Counted from the stretch's first letter, positions 6,296 through 15,252 are shown. The stretch: DNA of 63,745 nt from Methylomonas sp. (GCF_023228165.1 NZ_JALOBS010000030.1:1-63745); one strand, 5' to 3'. Translations and numbers: made by a program. The notes: generated from the letters alone by a model not told the origin.

Positions 6296-9181
6296 ATGGC
6301 AATAACACCGCCAATAAATTTCACCGAAGAATATTATTTTGCTGAAGTTTGGGGTCCCGGCGCCGCAGCAATTACGGCAATTCCGCCGTTAGCCTACAAC
6401 ACTATTACGCAAATCTTAACAATCGGCGATGCATCAGCAGTTAATCGCGGAACAGTGTCAATTGCGGCACAATCATTTGCCGGCATGAAGACTTTTAATG
6501 ATGGTGTTCGTTCTCTTGTTGCGCCCGCAACTGATGATGATTTAACAAGGAAAAAATATGTTGACGATGCGATAGAATCTCTCATTCTCCATGATTCATA
6601 TAAGCAAGCGATTCTCAATTTTTATGACGCATCTGGCGGTCTTCCAGTCGCGCCAGCAGTCGGCGATCGCTATTGCTGCAGTGTTGCCGGCTTCGGCTGG
6701 AATCAATGGTCAATTTACGAATATCTCGCGGATTTGACTTGGTTTGAAGATGCTCCAGCAGAAGGCGATACAGTTTTCGATAAAACCACGAAACTTCTTT
6801 ATACTTATGAATTAGTTCCCGCTGTCGGCTATGTGCATTCCGGCAATACGATGCAGCATCAAGATTTAGTCGGTGCCGGCACATTAACACACGCGACGAT
6901 TGATAGTTATCTTGATCAAACAGTGAAAATCGCCGCAACTCCAACATTCGCCGCATTGACCGCAAAATCTGCAACGCCAATATTCACATTTGCAAATGCA
7001 GGAGTAAGCGATGTAACGACTACTTTTTCTCTTGATGTCGCAAATGGAATATTAGGAATTGACCAATCAACTGGTACGGATGTCACAAAGAGAAATAGCG
7101 GATTACGGCTCGCAAACGCAGCGCCGCTTTCGTTTACCGGCACAAATGGATATGTTGCATTTAACGGCACTTTTCTGAACGGCGTTTGGACTTCCGCAAA
7201 CGGCGGAATTGGCACATCGCTTTTGAATTTGCAGGCGAGCAGAATCGATTTTATGACAGGTGCAATCGCCCCAGGAGTGCCGATAACACACGCAAGTCTC
7301 ATTCCGGGCAGTTTTGCGATATATAGTCCAGATGGAACGAAAGATATCACATTTGCTATTGATGATGCAGGCGCGAGCATGCTGACAACGACGAATAATT
7401 TGCTGCGATTTGATGGCGATTTTAATTTGCATTTCCCCGCGAGTGCCGTTATTTACACGAATTTAGCCACTGACGCAGGCGGAAATCTCAATATCACGCC
7501 AACCGGCAACAATATTATTACTACGAAATATTTTGTCGCCAATTCGATTCATCTTGGCAGCATCGCGAATACTAATGGATACATCTCTTTTGATGGATAT
7601 TACGACGCGTTCGATGTTTGGCAGTGGGATCATGTTGCGCCTGGGCGATTGGCATCAATCGTCGAATTATTGCCTAGCGAAATCGATTTTCTTGCTAATA
7701 GCGTTGATTCCACAGCGCCGACAAAAGTCGCATCATTCGCGCCGGCAAATTTCTCTCTCTTCGCGAAGGACGATATCGCGCGTAATGTTCAGATATCAAT
7801 CGCTGATGTAACAGGGCAAGTAACAATTACGCCAACATACGCAACGCGATTTAGTATCGAAGCCGTTCTTTTTGCGAGCGCATTTGATTCATACATGTCG
7901 CAATTTCGTGTTGGCACGAGTTATGGTGTGCTTACATACTATGGAAAAATCAATTTTGCCGATGGTACGTGGATTTTACCAGAAGATTTATCTCCTGCGC
8001 AAAAAGGCTCGTATATCAAAATGATACCAGAACCGGCGATTTATTTTGCTCTTGCGGCAGTTGCAAATACTCTGCCAACAGAAATCGCGTCAGTCATACC
8101 AGATGGACTTCGAGTTATTCTTGGGGGAACATATTTAACGAGTAATGCGGCGCGTGGAGTTCTTTCGTTTAATGGTTTTATTGATGCTGCTGATGTTTGG
8201 ACAACAAACAACGCAGCGCTACAAACATCTCTCATAATGATGTTGCCAGGCGAAATAGATTTTAATGCTTCGTCAGTCATTAACGTGTATCCAACTACTG
8301 TCGCGACAATAACGCCGCTTGGCTTTCATATAAAGACCCGACTGCATCAAGATGCGAGTAATGCGCGCGGAATTCTTTCTTTTGCGGGATTGTATGATGG
8401 TGGCGGCGTTTGGGCTGATGATGACCCATTTGTAAAAGCCTCATACACGCAATTGAGCCCTGGCGCGATTCAATTCGCTATTGGATTTGCCGTTGGTGTC
8501 GAACCTATTACAAAATTCGATATCTCCGATGTAGGAATCCGCGTCTACGACAATAATGATATTGCGCGATATTGCACGATTCAAAGTGCTACAGCGAATT
8601 TAACCATTACATCGCCCGGAACTGTCCCAGCTGGAGGCTGTACAACGATAAAATCTACATTATTAATCGAAAATTATGCAACGAGTCAACAAGCAACATT
8701 ATCTACAACCGCAGCAACAGAGCTTAATTGCGATAAGCCGTTTGTTTGCGCATCTATTGGCTTTGGTGCGCAAGTTGGCAGATTGTCCAATTATTATAAT
8801 CCAGCCGGTATTCCGCTCAAATGGACAGGTCCATGGGGAGTTGGCACAACAAAAGATACAACTCTCACTATTGAGCGAAATGGATTTTGTGTCCATCTGA
8901 AAGCAACATTTGTTACTGGCGTTGCAACAGCAGCCGCAATCGCAACGCTAAGAACAAATGATGATACTGCAGATTACGATTTAGCCGCAGAATATACGCC
9001 TGCACAAGATAAATACATTCCGCTTAGTGGGGTTTTCGATAACGCAGCGTATGTGTTTGGAACTTGCGTAGTTTCCAACACATCGCACGTAACAGTTCGC
9101 GTTGGAGCGAATCCTACTGGTGGTGCGTTTGCCGGCGCAGGTAATGCCGCATTTGTAATCGACGTGTGTTATTTCATATAA
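6296..9181 (+). CDS. Long fibre-like structural protein, 961 aa
   Basis: The composition is rich in Ala, Thr, Ile and Gly with very few Lys, as in trimeric viral and phage fibres. The N-terminal part has the tail-fibre signatures AAQSFAGMKTFNDGV (about residues 57-71) and DDDLTRKKYVDDAI. A segment near residue 200 (HQDLVGAGTLTHATIDSYL) also resembles phage fibre shafts. About five modules of ~110-130 residues follow, each opening with G-x3-F-x-G-x6-VW and containing a PGEIDF-like strand. The last ~150 residues (GNAAFVIDVCYFI at the end) look like a beta-sandwich head. Upstream there is ATATATACGAC rather than the TTCTTTTTTTGAA motif, suggesting later expression. A surface or attachment role is inference. 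Confidence 0.7.
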   Translation: MAITPPINFTEEYYFAEVWGPGAAAITAIPPLAYNTITQILTIGDASAVNRGTVSIAAQSFAGMKTFNDGVRSLVAPATDDDLTRKKYVDDAIESLILHDSYKQAILNFYDASGGLPVAPAVGDRYCCSVAGFGWNQWSIYEYLADLTWFEDAPAEGDTVFDKTTKLLYTYELVPAVGYVHSGNTMQHQDLVGAGTLTHATIDSYLDQTVKIAATPTFAALTAKSATPIFTFANAGVSDVTTTFSLDVANGILGIDQSTGTDVTKRNSGLRLANAAPLSFTGTNGYVAFNGTFLNGVWTSANGGIGTSLLNLQASRIDFMTGAIAPGVPITHASLIPGSFAIYSPDGTKDITFAIDDAGASMLTTTNNLLRFDGDFNLHFPASAVIYTNLATDAGGNLNITPTGNNIITTKYFVANSIHLGSIANTNGYISFDGYYDAFDVWQWDHVAPGRLASIVELLPSEIDFLANSVDSTAPTKVASFAPANFSLFAKDDIARNVQISIADVTGQVTITPTYATRFSIEAVLFASAFDSYMSQFRVGTSYGVLTYYGKINFADGTWILPEDLSPAQKGSYIKMIPEPAIYFALAAVANTLPTEIASVIPDGLRVILGGTYLTSNAARGVLSFNGFIDAADVWTTNNAALQTSLIMMLPGEIDFNASSVINVYPTTVATITPLGFHIKTRLHQDASNARGILSFAGLYDGGGVWADDDPFVKASYTQLSPGAIQFAIGFAVGVEPITKFDISDVGIRVYDNNDIARYCTIQSATANLTITSPGTVPAGGCTTIKSTLLIENYATSQQATLSTTAATELNCDKPFVCASIGFGAQVGRLSNYYNPAGIPLKWTGPWGVGTTKDTTLTIERNGFCVHLKATFVTGVATAAAIATLRTNDDTADYDLAAEYTPAQDKYIPLSGVFDNAAYVFGTCVVSNTSHVTVRVGANPTGGAFAGAGNAAFVIDVCYFI

Positions 9182-9202
9182 GCGCACACAAATCGCGAAT
9201 TA

Positions 9203-9226
9203 TTTTTTTGGCATTTCTCAAAAAAA
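9203..9226. terminator. T-run/A-run hairpin between convergent genes
   Basis: Seven T residues, a short spacer and seven A residues lie between gene ends 9181 (+) and 9251 (-). The CTCAAAAAAAGAG part also resembles the promoter motif, but no gene start is near. Confidence 0.45.
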
Positions 9227-9250
9227 GAGTCACGATGAAAATCGCTGAGA

Positions 9251-11191
9251 TTAGACAAATGCGCGGCTGCTCTCCGGCAAATTCATTTGCGGTGCTTCAG
9301 AAGTCGCAATTTGTGGTGCCTCAGAGACTGCCATCCCTGATGGGGCGCGATTTTCTTTTGCCGCGAGTTTGGCAGACAGCATATCCGCCATTTCTTGAAA
9401 ATTACTCATCCGCGCGATATAAAGTGCTTCATTGAGATTGCCATGTTCTACATTCGAGAGTAAATCCGCAATTGCGACAAATCCATTTTTGACGGCGATT
9501 AATAAACCTTTTTTCCAATCTTTTGCACCGAAACTTAACATTTCATTTACGGCGGCGAGTTGTCCGGCTTCACATGCTCTATAAAAACCTTCTTCTATTG
9601 CTTTTGCCCCGCCGACAATTGCTGTATTAATATTGCCAATGTTTCCAGTGATACAAGAAATAAGAAGTAATTGGTCTGGAGATGGTAATTGCTCTTGCGC
9701 AACACTTGCGATTCTCGGCAAAGCGCGATTTTCAATCGCTACGCGTGGTTCTGCTGCGGCGCACGTAATTGCTCCAGTTGTGGCTCCACGAGCACGTTTG
9801 CGCGCATCCACGAAACGATCCCATAGTGGTTTTTGCTGATTCTCGCACAATTCGCGAAAACGACTCGGTGACGCTGCGACATTCTCAGTGGATGATGATG
9901 GTATCTGCGTTGTGATTTCCGCCATTCTTTTGCGCAATTCATTCGCATCGCTACATTGCCGCGCTTGTTGTTTGACCCTTTCTGTAATTTCGTCAATTTG
10001 CGAGAAGAGCGCGGATTCTACTTGCGTATTATTAGCGCATGCCGCAGCAGCGGCGCACTGAGGCACATCATCTAAAGTGGCTATTGTCTCCTGTGGGGGC
10101 GAATAAATTTTCGATGGAGCAAGTAATTCTGGCGGAATTTGCACCATTTCGAGACTTTGGTGTTCCATTGCCGCCAGTTGTAGTTCTGAAAGCGATTTTG
10201 CGCCACAAGAGATAAGATATTTTGCATTTTCTTCTTTGCCATTCTTTTGCGCAACTTCCAATGCCTCGGAAAGATTTTCAGCGCCATTTGTAATCGCCGC
10301 ATCAATTGCGCGAATATCTTCATATTGGCAAGCAAACAAAAGTGCGTTATTTGCCATGATGATTTGCTGATATGTTGGGGTATCGAGTTTTTCATCCGCT
10401 AATGTCAGTGCATCTTTGCCCAAATTCGCCAAAGGTGTTTCTAATTTTGCGTGATATGAAACCGGCATTCTACTATCGGGGTATGGATTTAGTTCGGCGA
10501 AGCCTCGACCGCTGCGCGGGAGTTCGGCGAAGCCTCGACCGCTGCGCGGGAGTTCGGCGAAGCCTCGACCGCTGCGCGGAAGTTCGCCATTGGCTCGATC
10601 GCTGCGCGGGAGTTCGCCGTAATCAATCATGCGTAAATTTTCTCTACGATGAGCGATTACATCATCTAAATACGCGATTATTTTTGCGCCGAGATCCGCG
10701 CGATTTTCATCTTTCAATAGATTTTGCGCTAAATTTCGCCCTTCTTTGAACGCCGTTGCTCCACGTTTCACAAAGTCGATAACAGTATCATATTGCCCGG
10801 CTGTGATAGCACTCAAAAATACATCATTTAGCGCTTTCATATCGCATTGGATTATCGAATAGAGATGTGCGATTATTTGGTGTGCACCGCGCGCCTGCAT
10901 CGGACTTGATAATGCGAGATTTGCTATCCTAATTCCGGCAGCGAAATCTTTTGCCCCAAATTGCACAAGAATGCGAACAACTTCATATTGTCCAGCAGAA
11001 CACGCATTGAGGAATGAATCATTTATATTTGTGGCGCCGCTATATAGCATCAAAAGCACAAGTTCGTGGTGCCCATAAGTGCTCGCGAGAAATAGTGCAC
11101 TATTGACATTCGTTGCGCCACTCACTAACGCTTGCGTTGCAGCTTTATAGTTGCCAGTTATGCAGGCTTCTCTTAAACGAGCCTCTTCCAT
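9251..11191 (-). CDS. Ankyrin repeat protein interrupted by palindromic elements, 646 aa
   Basis: The N-terminal ~165 residues are clear ankyrin repeats (REACITGNYKAATQALVSGATN, LASTYGHHELVLLMLYSGATN, ACSAGQYEVVRILVQFGAKD). Further repeats lie at residues ~285-350 and ~505-600. Between them, residues ~193-234 consist of four tandem copies of a ten-residue unit (ELPRSGRGFA three times, then a variant) encoded by palindromic elements at 10490-10615. A region of ~130 residues rich in Ala, Gln and Ser separates the ankyrin blocks. The ankyrin flanks remain in frame on both sides of the insertion. A host-protein adaptor role is typical of the fold but unproven here. Confidence 0.85.
   Translation of the reverse strand: MEEARLREACITGNYKAATQALVSGATNVNSALFLASTYGHHELVLLMLYSGATNINDSFLNACSAGQYEVVRILVQFGAKDFAAGIRIANLALSSPMQARGAHQIIAHLYSIIQCDMKALNDVFLSAITAGQYDTVIDFVKRGATAFKEGRNLAQNLLKDENRADLGAKIIAYLDDVIAHRRENLRMIDYGELPRSDRANGELPRSGRGFAELPRSGRGFAELPRSGRGFAELNPYPDSRMPVSYHAKLETPLANLGKDALTLADEKLDTPTYQQIIMANNALLFACQYEDIRAIDAAITNGAENLSEALEVAQKNGKEENAKYLISCGAKSLSELQLAAMEHQSLEMVQIPPELLAPSKIYSPPQETIATLDDVPQCAAAAACANNTQVESALFSQIDEITERVKQQARQCSDANELRKRMAEITTQIPSSSTENVAASPSRFRELCENQQKPLWDRFVDARKRARGATTGAITCAAAEPRVAIENRALPRIASVAQEQLPSPDQLLLISCITGNIGNINTAIVGGAKAIEEGFYRACEAGQLAAVNEMLSFGAKDWKKGLLIAVKNGFVAIADLLSNVEHGNLNEALYIARMSNFQEMADMLSAKLAAKENRAPSGMAVSEAPQIATSEAPQMNLPESSRAFV
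10490..10615 (-). repeat. Four tandem 30-bp palindromic elements
   Basis: Four head-to-tail units lie between AGTTC flanks. Three are GGCGAAGCC, TCGA, CCGCTGCGCGG. The fourth is GCCATTGGC, TCGA, TCGCTGCGCGG, in which the 9-nt arm has changed on both sides and stays paired. It reads as ELPRSGRGFA repeats in the ankyrin gene. Confidence 0.95.
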
Positions 11192-11261
11192 TGGAGAGAA
11201 TTTATAAGTAATCCTTTTCCTTTTTTATAATCTGCAACAATTATCTTTGAGATGATTAATT

Positions 11262-11350
11262 TTCAAAATGAAGGGGGACGAAGCGCTAAATGCCCGAGCG
11301 AAGCGAGGGCATTGCGCGAGAGTCCCCCTTCTTTTGAAATATTGACTTTC
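11262..11350. repeat. Long GC-rich hairpin L2
   Basis: The arms are GAAGGGGGAC and GTCCCCCTTC, with CGAAGCGCTAAATGCCC and GGGCATTGCGCGAG inside. The flanks TTTTCAAAATG and CTTCTTTTGAAAT extend the symmetry. It lies in a divergent region, and its right edge supplies the promoter-like motif of the gene at 11365. Confidence 0.85.
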
Positions 11351-11364
11351 TAAAAATCAACAGA

Positions 11365-11973
11365 ATGGATTGCGCACGTGAAAGGATTTATCACAAAGAA
11401 AAAACACTCATGCCGAGTTGCACGACGATTGGCATTGAGAACACGAACTGCGTTATATTTGACATTGACAATCCCGCGCAACTTCTTCCACATATCGTTC
11501 AGTTGGAATGGGAGATTTCGCGGCAAATATCCTCTTGCAAAATTATCTGCCTTTTCCTTCGCGATATTGACTTAGCAGAAAGCGGCAAAGTATATAAATT
11601 TCAAGATGGAGAAATCATATCCGGACTCGTTGTGCAGAATGGAATGTATTTCGAAAAGGAGATTCAATCCATCCTATCTGTGCTACGCGACACAGATAAT
11701 CTGCATCACAATTGCATTTGTTTTGCAGCGATTGATTCCGAAATGACACTCGGCATTGTTTTCGCGCTTGCGGATAGAATTCGCACATATTATCATGATG
11801 ACGTTGGTTTGTCTCCATATAAATTACTTTCCATCACGCAGATAAATGCAGATACTCTAACAATAGTTAAATTAACATATGATACAAAGAGAAAAAAATT
11901 AAGCCCTGCAGATACTCCGCAGAATGCAGCATTCGACAATTTGGCACTTGGAATGCAGCAGATGGTTATTTAA
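11365..11973 (+). CDS. Hypothetical protein, 202 aa
   Basis: The family is not recognised. The protein is mixed alpha/beta with hydrophobic strands (CKIICLFLRDID, HNCICFAAIDS, TLGIVFALADRIR). The ATG at 11365 is kept because the TTCTTTTGAAAT motif ends about 17 nt before it. An internal ATG at 11410 (MPSCTTIG) would shorten the protein by 15 residues and cannot be excluded. It converges on the kinase gene, with the long hairpin L3 between the stops. General size and style resemble the 226-residue protein at 13662, but I see no firm alignment. Confidence 0.6.
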   Translation: MDCARERIYHKEKTLMPSCTTIGIENTNCVIFDIDNPAQLLPHIVQLEWEISRQISSCKIICLFLRDIDLAESGKVYKFQDGEIISGLVVQNGMYFEKEIQSILSVLRDTDNLHHNCICFAAIDSEMTLGIVFALADRIRTYYHDDVGLSPYKLLSITQINADTLTIVKLTYDTKRKKLSPADTPQNAAFDNLALGMQQMVI

Positions 11974-12013
11974 TCGAGAACGAACCCGATATAGTAGCGG
12001 AAATATCGAATTA

Positions 12014-12093
12014 GGGGTTGAAGGGGGCGAAGCCCGAGCACTGCGAAGCAGCGACCACAACGTGGGAGCGAAGCGAGGGCGAGAGCCCCCTTC
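12014..12093. repeat. Long GC-rich hairpin L3
   Basis: The outer arms are GAAGGGGGCGAAGC and the partly matching GCGAGAGCCCCCTTC. Inside is GAGCACTGCGAAGCAGCGACC, a core (GCACTGCGAAGCAGCG) also found inside the composite element at 54558-54623. It lies between convergent gene ends 11973 and 12092, where it could also act as a terminator. Confidence 0.8.
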
Positions 12094-13438
12094 ATTTTTT
12101 GCATTGAATAAATTTATCACATCCGGATATTGTCAAATCGCTGACGGGAATGTTCAAGTGAGAAAATCGATGCAGAAGCACAAATAGTCCTCGCGCGCCA
12201 ATCGCATTGACGAGTTGCTTTTCACATGCGAGAATATCTTCATCTCTTGCGCCAGACCACTTAAAATGCACTAATACGCGAAACTCGAACAATTTATGCG
12301 CAAGAAAAATGATTGTCGCTGAGAGCACCTTTAATTCACATGCGAAATGATAGTCAACAATCGCGTGATAATACATCACTTTGCAGCCGATAAGTGTCTT
12401 TAGTCGCCAATTGAGAATTTTTGCGCGCAATTCGAAATCGCGAAACACACTGCCGAACTTGTCAACATCGCAATAAATCGTTCGCGCGCCATTGTCTCCA
12501 CTTTCGCAAGAAAATGGACTTCTTTCGATAAAGATAGGGCGATATGGCTCTCCAATGAAAAACGGATGATTTAGCGCATCGCGCGCCGAAATTCGCGCCG
12601 ATGGTTCGCATTCGAGCAAACTCCCGAGGAGTTTTCGCAATTGGTGATTCGCAATCTTCTCGCGCGAAAAAGCGCTCCATTGTGCCTCAAATTGAGGAGG
12701 AATAATCACTCCATAGCGTTTCGCAATTTCGCGCTGCAAAAGTGATGGCACTCCGAACATATACGCGAGAGAAACAATGCAATTATATTGAGAGAAATTC
12801 CTGGGCGGAATCGTGAGCCCCGTTGTCATCCAAAGAAAAGTCATTCCCAATGCCCACATATCTACTGCAGTTGTGTAATATGGCGAAAATACATAAGTTT
12901 CTGGCGGCATAAATGGCGGGCAAGTATACACAGCGCGAGAATATCCGGCGGAAAATGCAGCTAAGCCAAAATCGACTAATTTCGGCGTATCGCCGACCAA
13001 TACGATATTATCGGGTCGAATATCGCGATGAATGATGCCCATTTCGTGAATATATGCAGTCGCGCTCAGCAATTGGTATAGCATCGCGCGTAATCTTTCT
13101 TCGTTAAATGGCGGGATGACTGCTTTTATTCCATTAGCGGCTGCATATTCTCTATCGAGTTGTGTATTGCCGTCCATGCCAAAGCATTCTTTGAGCGTTG
13201 GTTCGTGGAAATAGAACAATTTATTGCCTAATTCCATGTCAAGTGTTGATGCCGCATCCGCGATATTTTCGCCTTTAAACGCGATGATATTTGGATGATT
13301 TAATGATGACACAATTGCCGCTTCCGTGAGCGCTGTTAAGGGAACGCCCAAAGATGCAGTTTTGAAAAAGTGTTTTTGTGCGATTGCACCATTCACGGCG
13401 ACAACAGCGCCATAAGTGCCGGCACTTATTTTTTCCAT
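12092..13438 (-). CDS. CDK-like protein kinase with C-terminal cyclin-like region, 448 aa
   Basis: Residues 1-305 form a Ser/Thr kinase: glycine loop AGTYGAVV (6-13), candidate Lys22, HRD at 137-139, DFG at 156-158 and MPPE after the activation segment. Several pieces are CDK-like. GVPLTALTE (31-39) sits where CDKs have GVPSTAIRE, with Glu39 as the helix-C glutamate. YTTAVDMWALG matches YSTAVDIWSLG, and RISARDALNHPFF matches the CDK C-lobe end. The catalytic-loop Lys is Arg (HRDIRPDN). The last ~125 residues include RAKILNW, YYHAIVDYH and LSATIIFLAHKLFEF, the order seen in a cyclin box (R..LV.WL, then LA..FLA.K..E). The kinase call is firm; the cyclin call is inference. TATAAA lies upstream. 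Confidence 0.85.
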   Translation of the reverse strand: MEKISAGTYGAVVAVNGAIAQKHFFKTASLGVPLTALTEAAIVSSLNHPNIIAFKGENIADAASTLDMELGNKLFYFHEPTLKECFGMDGNTQLDREYAAANGIKAVIPPFNEERLRAMLYQLLSATAYIHEMGIIHRDIRPDNIVLVGDTPKLVDFGLAAFSAGYSRAVYTCPPFMPPETYVFSPYYTTAVDMWALGMTFLWMTTGLTIPPRNFSQYNCIVSLAYMFGVPSLLQREIAKRYGVIIPPQFEAQWSAFSREKIANHQLRKLLGSLLECEPSARISARDALNHPFFIGEPYRPIFIERSPFSCESGDNGARTIYCDVDKFGSVFRDFELRAKILNWRLKTLIGCKVMYYHAIVDYHFACELKVLSATIIFLAHKLFEFRVLVHFKWSGARDEDILACEKQLVNAIGARGLFVLLHRFSHLNIPVSDLTISGCDKFIQCKK

Positions 13439-13629
13439 TTTGAAGATTGTTTTATAATGCGCGCGCTTTAGCCCGCTGTCTATATTTGGGTGCTCGAGCC
13501 TTCTATATATCGAGGAATATCGTATTTCACTTTATTGCCTCAAAAGAGAGTGTGATTACCATATTAGCAACTCATTAGACAAGTGGCGCGCATCTTTTTT
13601 GGGGATTGGAGCAAGGACAAATGCCTCTT

Positions 13630-13643
13630 CTTTTGAAATTGTG
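13630..13643 (+). promoter_or_regulatory. CTTCTTTTGAAATT promoter-like motif
   Basis: A short-T-run version of the shared motif ends about 18 nt before the ATG at 13662, on the coding strand. Confidence 0.55.
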
Positions 13644-13661
13644 GCGGGCAATCGGATATAA

Positions 13662-14342
13662 ATGGACGCAAATTCGCAGAGTCAGTGCTTTTTGCGCCCT
13701 GGCACTTCGCGAAACGCAATAGCGGGAGTCCCGCATTCAGCCTTTATTTCGCTTGAAATACCGCGTTTTCGCTTTGTATGCTACGAGATAAATAATGGCA
13801 CACTTGATATAGATTATATTCAAGAAAGTCCATCTCAGCCAATATTTTTCAATGACAAAAAACAGCAAGCGCGAATAGAGATTTTCGCGATTATCAAAGA
13901 AAACTCAATGTTAATACTGCCGGATTATAAAGACAATGAGCAATTCTGCGAAGTTGCGGCGATTCTTTCAAATAAAATAGCTGGAGAGCATCTTTTTCGC
14001 GATAATACGCAGTTTGTATGCACCGCGTTCTTTCGCGCGATATCACTTTCAAAAATTATGCGATGCGTTGACAGTTTGTTCTCTGGATATTTCATTTCAG
14101 CGGAACAATTTGCGATTATAGATTGCCGCAATTACGGCGAATCGTGCAATGAAAATTTTCCTATTTTGATTCTACATGGAGGCGAATTATTTACGATGCA
14201 AGGCGATTTTCATTTGACAACACGACGTTTATCGCTCGATTCAATGAGCGACAGTCATCCAAATGCGGCGGCAAATCAAGCAGAAAGCGCGGCTCACCTT
14301 CGGCTCGACACCCCTGGAGTTTCTCTTTGCACCGCAAGTTGA
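13662..14342 (+). CDS. Hypothetical protein, 226 aa
   Basis: The family is not recognised. It has hydrophobic strands in the first two-thirds (ISLEIPRFRFVCYEI, ARIEIFAIIKE, EQFAIIDCRN, FPILILHGGELF). The end of the protein (about residues 205-226, HLRLDTPGVSLCTAS) is encoded by a degraded palindromic element at 14290-14325 and the bases after it. The original C-terminus may therefore have been replaced by element sequence. The start is supported by the TTCTTTTGAAATT motif just upstream. Confidence 0.6.
   Translation: MDANSQSQCFLRPGTSRNAIAGVPHSAFISLEIPRFRFVCYEINNGTLDIDYIQESPSQPIFFNDKKQQARIEIFAIIKENSMLILPDYKDNEQFCEVAAILSNKIAGEHLFRDNTQFVCTAFFRAISLSKIMRCVDSLFSGYFISAEQFAIIDCRNYGESCNENFPILILHGGELFTMQGDFHLTTRRLSLDSMSDSHPNAAANQAESAAHLRLDTPGVSLCTAS
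14290..14325 (+). repeat. Degraded 30-bp palindromic element (in gene 13662-14342)
   Basis: The order is CGGCTC, ACCTTCGGC, TCGA, CACCCCTGGAG, TTTCTC. The 9-nt arm has one mismatch and the 11-nt arm is degraded. It lies near the C-terminus of its gene. Confidence 0.65.
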
Positions 14343-14576
14343 AAACTCGTCGCAAATTTCTTTTTTTGATACGCAATGCGCAATTTGTCGCCGAGGATTT
14401 GCAGTGAATCGAAATGAAAAAATGAGTTACAAAAAATAGAAAATAACCAGAATATTTTCCAGTAATTTGCATGTTTTTTAATCGCGGTTTTCCGAGGAAT
14501 ATATTGCAAATCACCGGCGACAAATTGCGCAAATACTATTAGTGATTAGCATCTGTGTGCAATGCCTTTGGGGGTC

Positions 14577-14639
14577 GAAGGGGGACGAAGCGCTAAATGC
14601 CCTTGCTTCGCTCGGGCATTTAGCGCTTCGTCCCCCTTC
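14577..14639. repeat. Long GC-rich hairpin L4, 26-bp perfect arms
   Basis: The arms are 14577-14602 and 14614-14639, 26 bp each with no mismatch, around an 11-nt loop TTGCTTCGCTC. The left arm begins GAAGGGGGACGAAGCGC. The TGA stop of the gene at 14638-15159 overlaps the right edge, so transcripts from that gene would end in this hairpin. The 295-bp gap 14343-14637 otherwise shows no gene. Confidence 0.9.
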
Positions 14640-15159
14640 AGAAATAGGTTTTCAGAATATCGGAAACTGATTTTTCTTTGATAATTTCATGCTCCTCATC
14701 GGCACTATATTCGATGAATAATTCTTCTTTACCCTCTTCCTTGGATATTATCTTTTGAAAAATGCGATGAATAATAGCGCCTTTTTCCAGCAAAATGGAA
14801 AGAGCAGCGAATCCAATTCGCACATCTGCATTACGCGGATGAACTGTCGGGGAATATTTCATGATTATTATTTCTTCTCCATCATCCGTAAATTTTCCTT
14901 CTACAATCTCAAAATCTGGTTGGAAAATTCGCGGCACGAGTTTCGCAATAACACGCTGAAATATAGTTCTGCCACCACTTTCGATGGTTAGCCGAAAATG
15001 TTCTAAAATCTGCCCTAACTCTCCTTCATTTTCGATGAACTCGCCGCGGATAATCGTTTTTCCATGGAAATTTTCGAAATGGTCTCTAAGAATAAACCCA
15101 ATCGCGATGCATATTTGAACATTTTTTGGACAATCATCCTTAGTTATGATTTCCGGCAT
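14638..15159 (-). CDS. Hypothetical protein, 173 aa
   Basis: The protein is acidic with beta-rich segments. Residues ~14-45 (VQICIAIGFILRDHF, then KTIIRGEFIENEG) loosely echo the VRIRCAIRYRIADTF and ITVSGEF pair in the protein at 4363-5106, and a second similar strand pair appears near residues 112-140 (VRIGFAALSILLEKG). This hints at a two-copy version of that beta domain, but the similarity is weak. Its stop codon lies in the right arm of hairpin L4. The function is unknown. Confidence 0.6.
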   Translation of the reverse strand: MPEIITKDDCPKNVQICIAIGFILRDHFENFHGKTIIRGEFIENEGELGQILEHFRLTIESGGRTIFQRVIAKLVPRIFQPDFEIVEGKFTDDGEEIIIMKYSPTVHPRNADVRIGFAALSILLEKGAIIHRIFQKIISKEEGKEELFIEYSADEEHEIIKEKSVSDILKTYF

Positions 15160-15252
15160 TTCTTTATAAGATTCATCCGCCTGACTTCAAAAAAATGAAT
15201 ATACGCCTTTTTCAATGGGCGATACGAATTGGTATGCAAAGAGAATTGTTTT

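Noticed and set aside
9203..9226. Promoter for an extra gene near 9220
   Set aside because: The CTCAAAAAAAGAG tract resembles the motif, but no plausible coding frame begins within 60 nt in either direction. A terminator role between convergent genes fits better.
10490..10615. Possible CRISPR-like array of 30-bp repeats (also 62667-62762)
   Set aside because: Units are directly head to tail with no spacers, lie in frame inside genes, and no cas-like gene is present.
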